Shown: positions 61,844 to 64,000 of the stretch, piece after piece
How the letters are laid out: every line of letters starts with the position of its first letter
How positions within the stretch are numbered: position 1 is the first letter of the stretch
Assembly: GCF_023078275.1 (NCBI RefSeq)
Contig: NC_062982.1
Location: 2,285,001-2,349,000, forward strand
Origin: Leguminivora glycinivorella
Lineage: Eukaryota; Arthropoda; Insecta; Lepidoptera; Tortricidae
Length of the DNA stretch: 64,000 nt
Direction: 5' to 3'
Made by a program: the position numbers and the translations under genes
Notes under the pieces: model-generated
The model's database searches: none
Told to the model about the DNA's origin: nothing
Seen by the model: the letters and a program-made list of their open reading frames with translations, nothing else

Positions 61844-62316
61844 CATATGACTGACTCTACATATGACTGACTCTACATATGACTGACTCTACATATGACT
61901 GACTCTACATATGACTGACTCTACATATGACTGACTCTACATATGACTGACTCTACATATGACTGACTCTACATATGACTGACTCTACATATGACTGACT
62001 CTACATATGACTGACTCTACATATGACTGACTCTACATATGACTGACTCTACATATGACTGACTCTACATATGACTGACTCTACATATGACTGACTCTAC
62101 ATATGACTGACTCTACATATGACTGACTCTACATATGACTGACTCTACATATGACTGACTCTACATATGACTGACTCTACATATGACTGACTCTACATAT
62201 GACTCTACATATGACTCTACATATGACTCTACATATGACTCTACATATGACTCTACATATGACTCTACATATGACTCTACATATGACTCTACATATGACT
62301 CTACATATGACTACAT
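61844..62316. repeat. Satellite array with a switch from 16-bp to 12-bp units
   Basis: About 21 copies of ACTCTACATATGACTG are followed at about 62190 by about 10 copies of ACTCTACATATG. The two units differ by the loss of one ACTG/GACT step. Long dipeptide-like frames here (TLHM repeats) are artefacts. Confidence 0.95.
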
Positions 62317-63805
62317 GTGACCATCACCCATGTCATGTCACATGCACCATAATATATAAGCATATCAAGATTGAATCGTTATTCTTAAGAAGCAAACAGA
62401 TATTACTTTATTTACTAATAGTCTGAAACATGTCTTAATGATATTTATTCACACCATAGATGTAATTTTTCGATTTCCCATCGAATTATCACTCATGATC
62501 ACCATGGTAAAATGCGAAGAATTTTGTTTTATACGTTACTTTGATTAAATAATTCTGCCATCACTGGCCATTATAAAATAGTATTCATAAATGTGGTAGC
62601 ATACCGTCAACAATCAAAATGAGATCAATCAGTCCAATTCGTGAAATAAAACGTTGAAAAACAACACATTACAATTCGTTGAGTTTTAAAACTTTAAAAC
62701 GCTAAACATTTTTATAACGAGTTATCATAAAATATCTGAAGATGATTAGAGATACAACTTACTCTCCATTATTCATACCAGGGATTGGCAACCTTATTAT
62801 CAAAGTTGTTTATTTAAATTCAGTACTTAACAGAATTAAACTACCCACAATTGCACAACTTCAATTTTAACGGTTAATATAATATGTTAAATTCACTATT
62901 AAATATGTATTTGCAAATGAACAGGAATCGTTTTTGTTCAAAATCGTACTTAAAGCATTAAATATCAAAATTAAGAACTGCATTATAATTCTCAGTTTGA
63001 ATTGAGATCAACTTTTCATAAGTATACATAATTTTTACCAATCTTGTGTTACCGGACACGAGGGATTAAATTATTGAAGTACTTTATGAGAACATATTTT
63101 ACACAGCGTATTTCATTCAGCATGAATGTTTAATTGTTTATCTGATCTGTATAACTTGATAAGCTCGAATATGTATAATTATATTATAATAACAGAATAC
63201 AACAGCAGGACAATTGCCTCGTTGGAATAAATTACACCACTTTTCGGAAACAACATAAAATGGCTTGTGTTTAACAACTCGAGGCATCGTTAAATAAAGC
63301 AGTCGTTTAATCAGAACTTTATTTCTATTGATAAGATACAAATTTACTTTACTCATAATTCCACGATTTCCTTATGCCAATTAATTTATGAAATTTTACT
63401 GTCACAAACTGAATGACGTATCATATGACGGCGCTTATTGTGTATCCAGAATATACTAGTCATATAGTTATCAGATTTATGTGTTTCAATAACTAATGGG
63501 CAATGTAATGTTACACACCTTTTGTAAAAAGATTTTTAGGTACAAAAGTAAGTCATCTTTTAAATAAAACAATAATGAGAGTTCATCAATTTATACTGCC
63601 ATGAGGGTAGATTATCAAACCAGTTTCAGAACATGAAGTTTAATTTTAAGAAATAAATATAATACATGTCTCACTTACCAAAGCAATTTAAATGCACGTT
63701 TCGTTAAATAAATCCGTTACATTATTTTGACTAAAAAAAAAAAACCTTACACTTGTGCGGCGTGGCAAAAATCTTATCGATTTTTGTTTCGTCCAACTTC
63801 TGAAC
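62317..63805. other. AT-rich interior of the nested element, nothing recognised
   Basis: No coding frame or motif was identified. Just before 63806 the minus strand reads LDETKIDKIFATPHKC in an open frame of about 20 codons, too short to assign. Confidence 0.4.
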
Positions 63806-64000
63806 TGTTGGGGATATTACCAGGTTGATGATGAAAACTATTACTTGTACCATCACATTTACTTTATTCACTTATAACAAACATATTAACAACCAATTTA
63901 CAATAAATAATTCAAGACTTCTTCACTACTACTCGTCTGTACTCGAACTGGCCCCCGTCACTGCTTGTCCGCCATTTTTATAACATTCCAACATGGCGGA

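Larger units (their letters stand above)
59332..64000. mobile_element. LTR-like element nested in the copia Pol gene (right end beyond window)
   Basis: 195 bp starting TGTTGGGGATATTACCAGG at 59332-59526 recur without visible difference at 63806-64000, where the window ends. The 4.3 kb between has no coding frame of note, suggesting a non-autonomous element. The start resembles the LTR at 57965. Orientation is unclear. Identical ends imply recent insertion. It also contains the repeats at 60336-60478 and 61600-62316. Confidence 0.6.

Noticed and set aside
61844..62426. Regular repeat array that could suggest a CRISPR, and its TLHM-repeat frame
   Set aside because: Units are 12-16 bp with no unique spacers, in a eukaryotic TE; it is a simple satellite.

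Overview
This window looks like nuclear DNA of a moth or butterfly. It is AT-rich, repeat-dense and intron-rich. Its recognisable host genes are insect beta-1,3-glucan recognition proteins (betaGRP/GNBP family). The interspersed repeats (two tRNA-headed SINE families, non-LTR retrotransposon ends, copia-type LTR elements, hAT-like and other foldback elements) are of kinds typical of Lepidoptera. No bacterial, viral or CRISPR signal was found.

Layout. Four betaGRP paralogues form a cluster on alternating strands. Gene A (minus, 7445 down to 2110) shows only its signal peptide and the glucan-binding CBM39 domain; the rest must lie left of the window or be lost. Gene B (plus, 9460-16948) has eight exons and would encode about 453 residues. 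Gene C (plus, 19519-39394) is stretched by a 13 kb intron, lacks one expected exon and has two introns its sisters lack. Gene E (minus, 55328-40816) has all eight exons and would encode about 488 residues. B, C and E share the same order: signal peptide, one-exon CBM39, linker, then a GH16-like domain whose catalytic Glu-x-Asp-x-x-Glu motif has been replaced. They are therefore expected to bind glucan in the haemolymph and start the prophenoloxidase/Toll serine-protease cascades, not to cleave glucan. An unrecognised small spliced gene, D (plus, 29673-35441), lies inside the large intron of gene C.

Genes B, C, D (twice) and E each carry single missing bases in otherwise conserved exons. All five gaps would be explained by a short homopolymer being one base too short. 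This looks more like a deletion-biased consensus error than five independent pseudogenisations, but the sequence alone cannot decide.

The rest is mobile DNA. There are at least three levels of nesting at 15120-15700. hAT-like elements have exact 8-bp target duplications (30499-34478 and 54684-55173). A foldback element is inserted cleanly inside another (43104-43338 within 43015-43537). There are long-arm inverted repeats (27275-29273, 32285-34256, 47476-47959, 52312-53470). The right end (57965-64000) holds a copia-type element on the minus strand whose RT/RNase H frame is broken by a younger element with identical end repeats; that element contains a 16-bp to 12-bp tandem satellite. Several exons have TE sequence within about 10-30 bp of their splice sites, and exon fragments have been duplicated near exons 2 and 6 of gene E and exon 3 of gene A.
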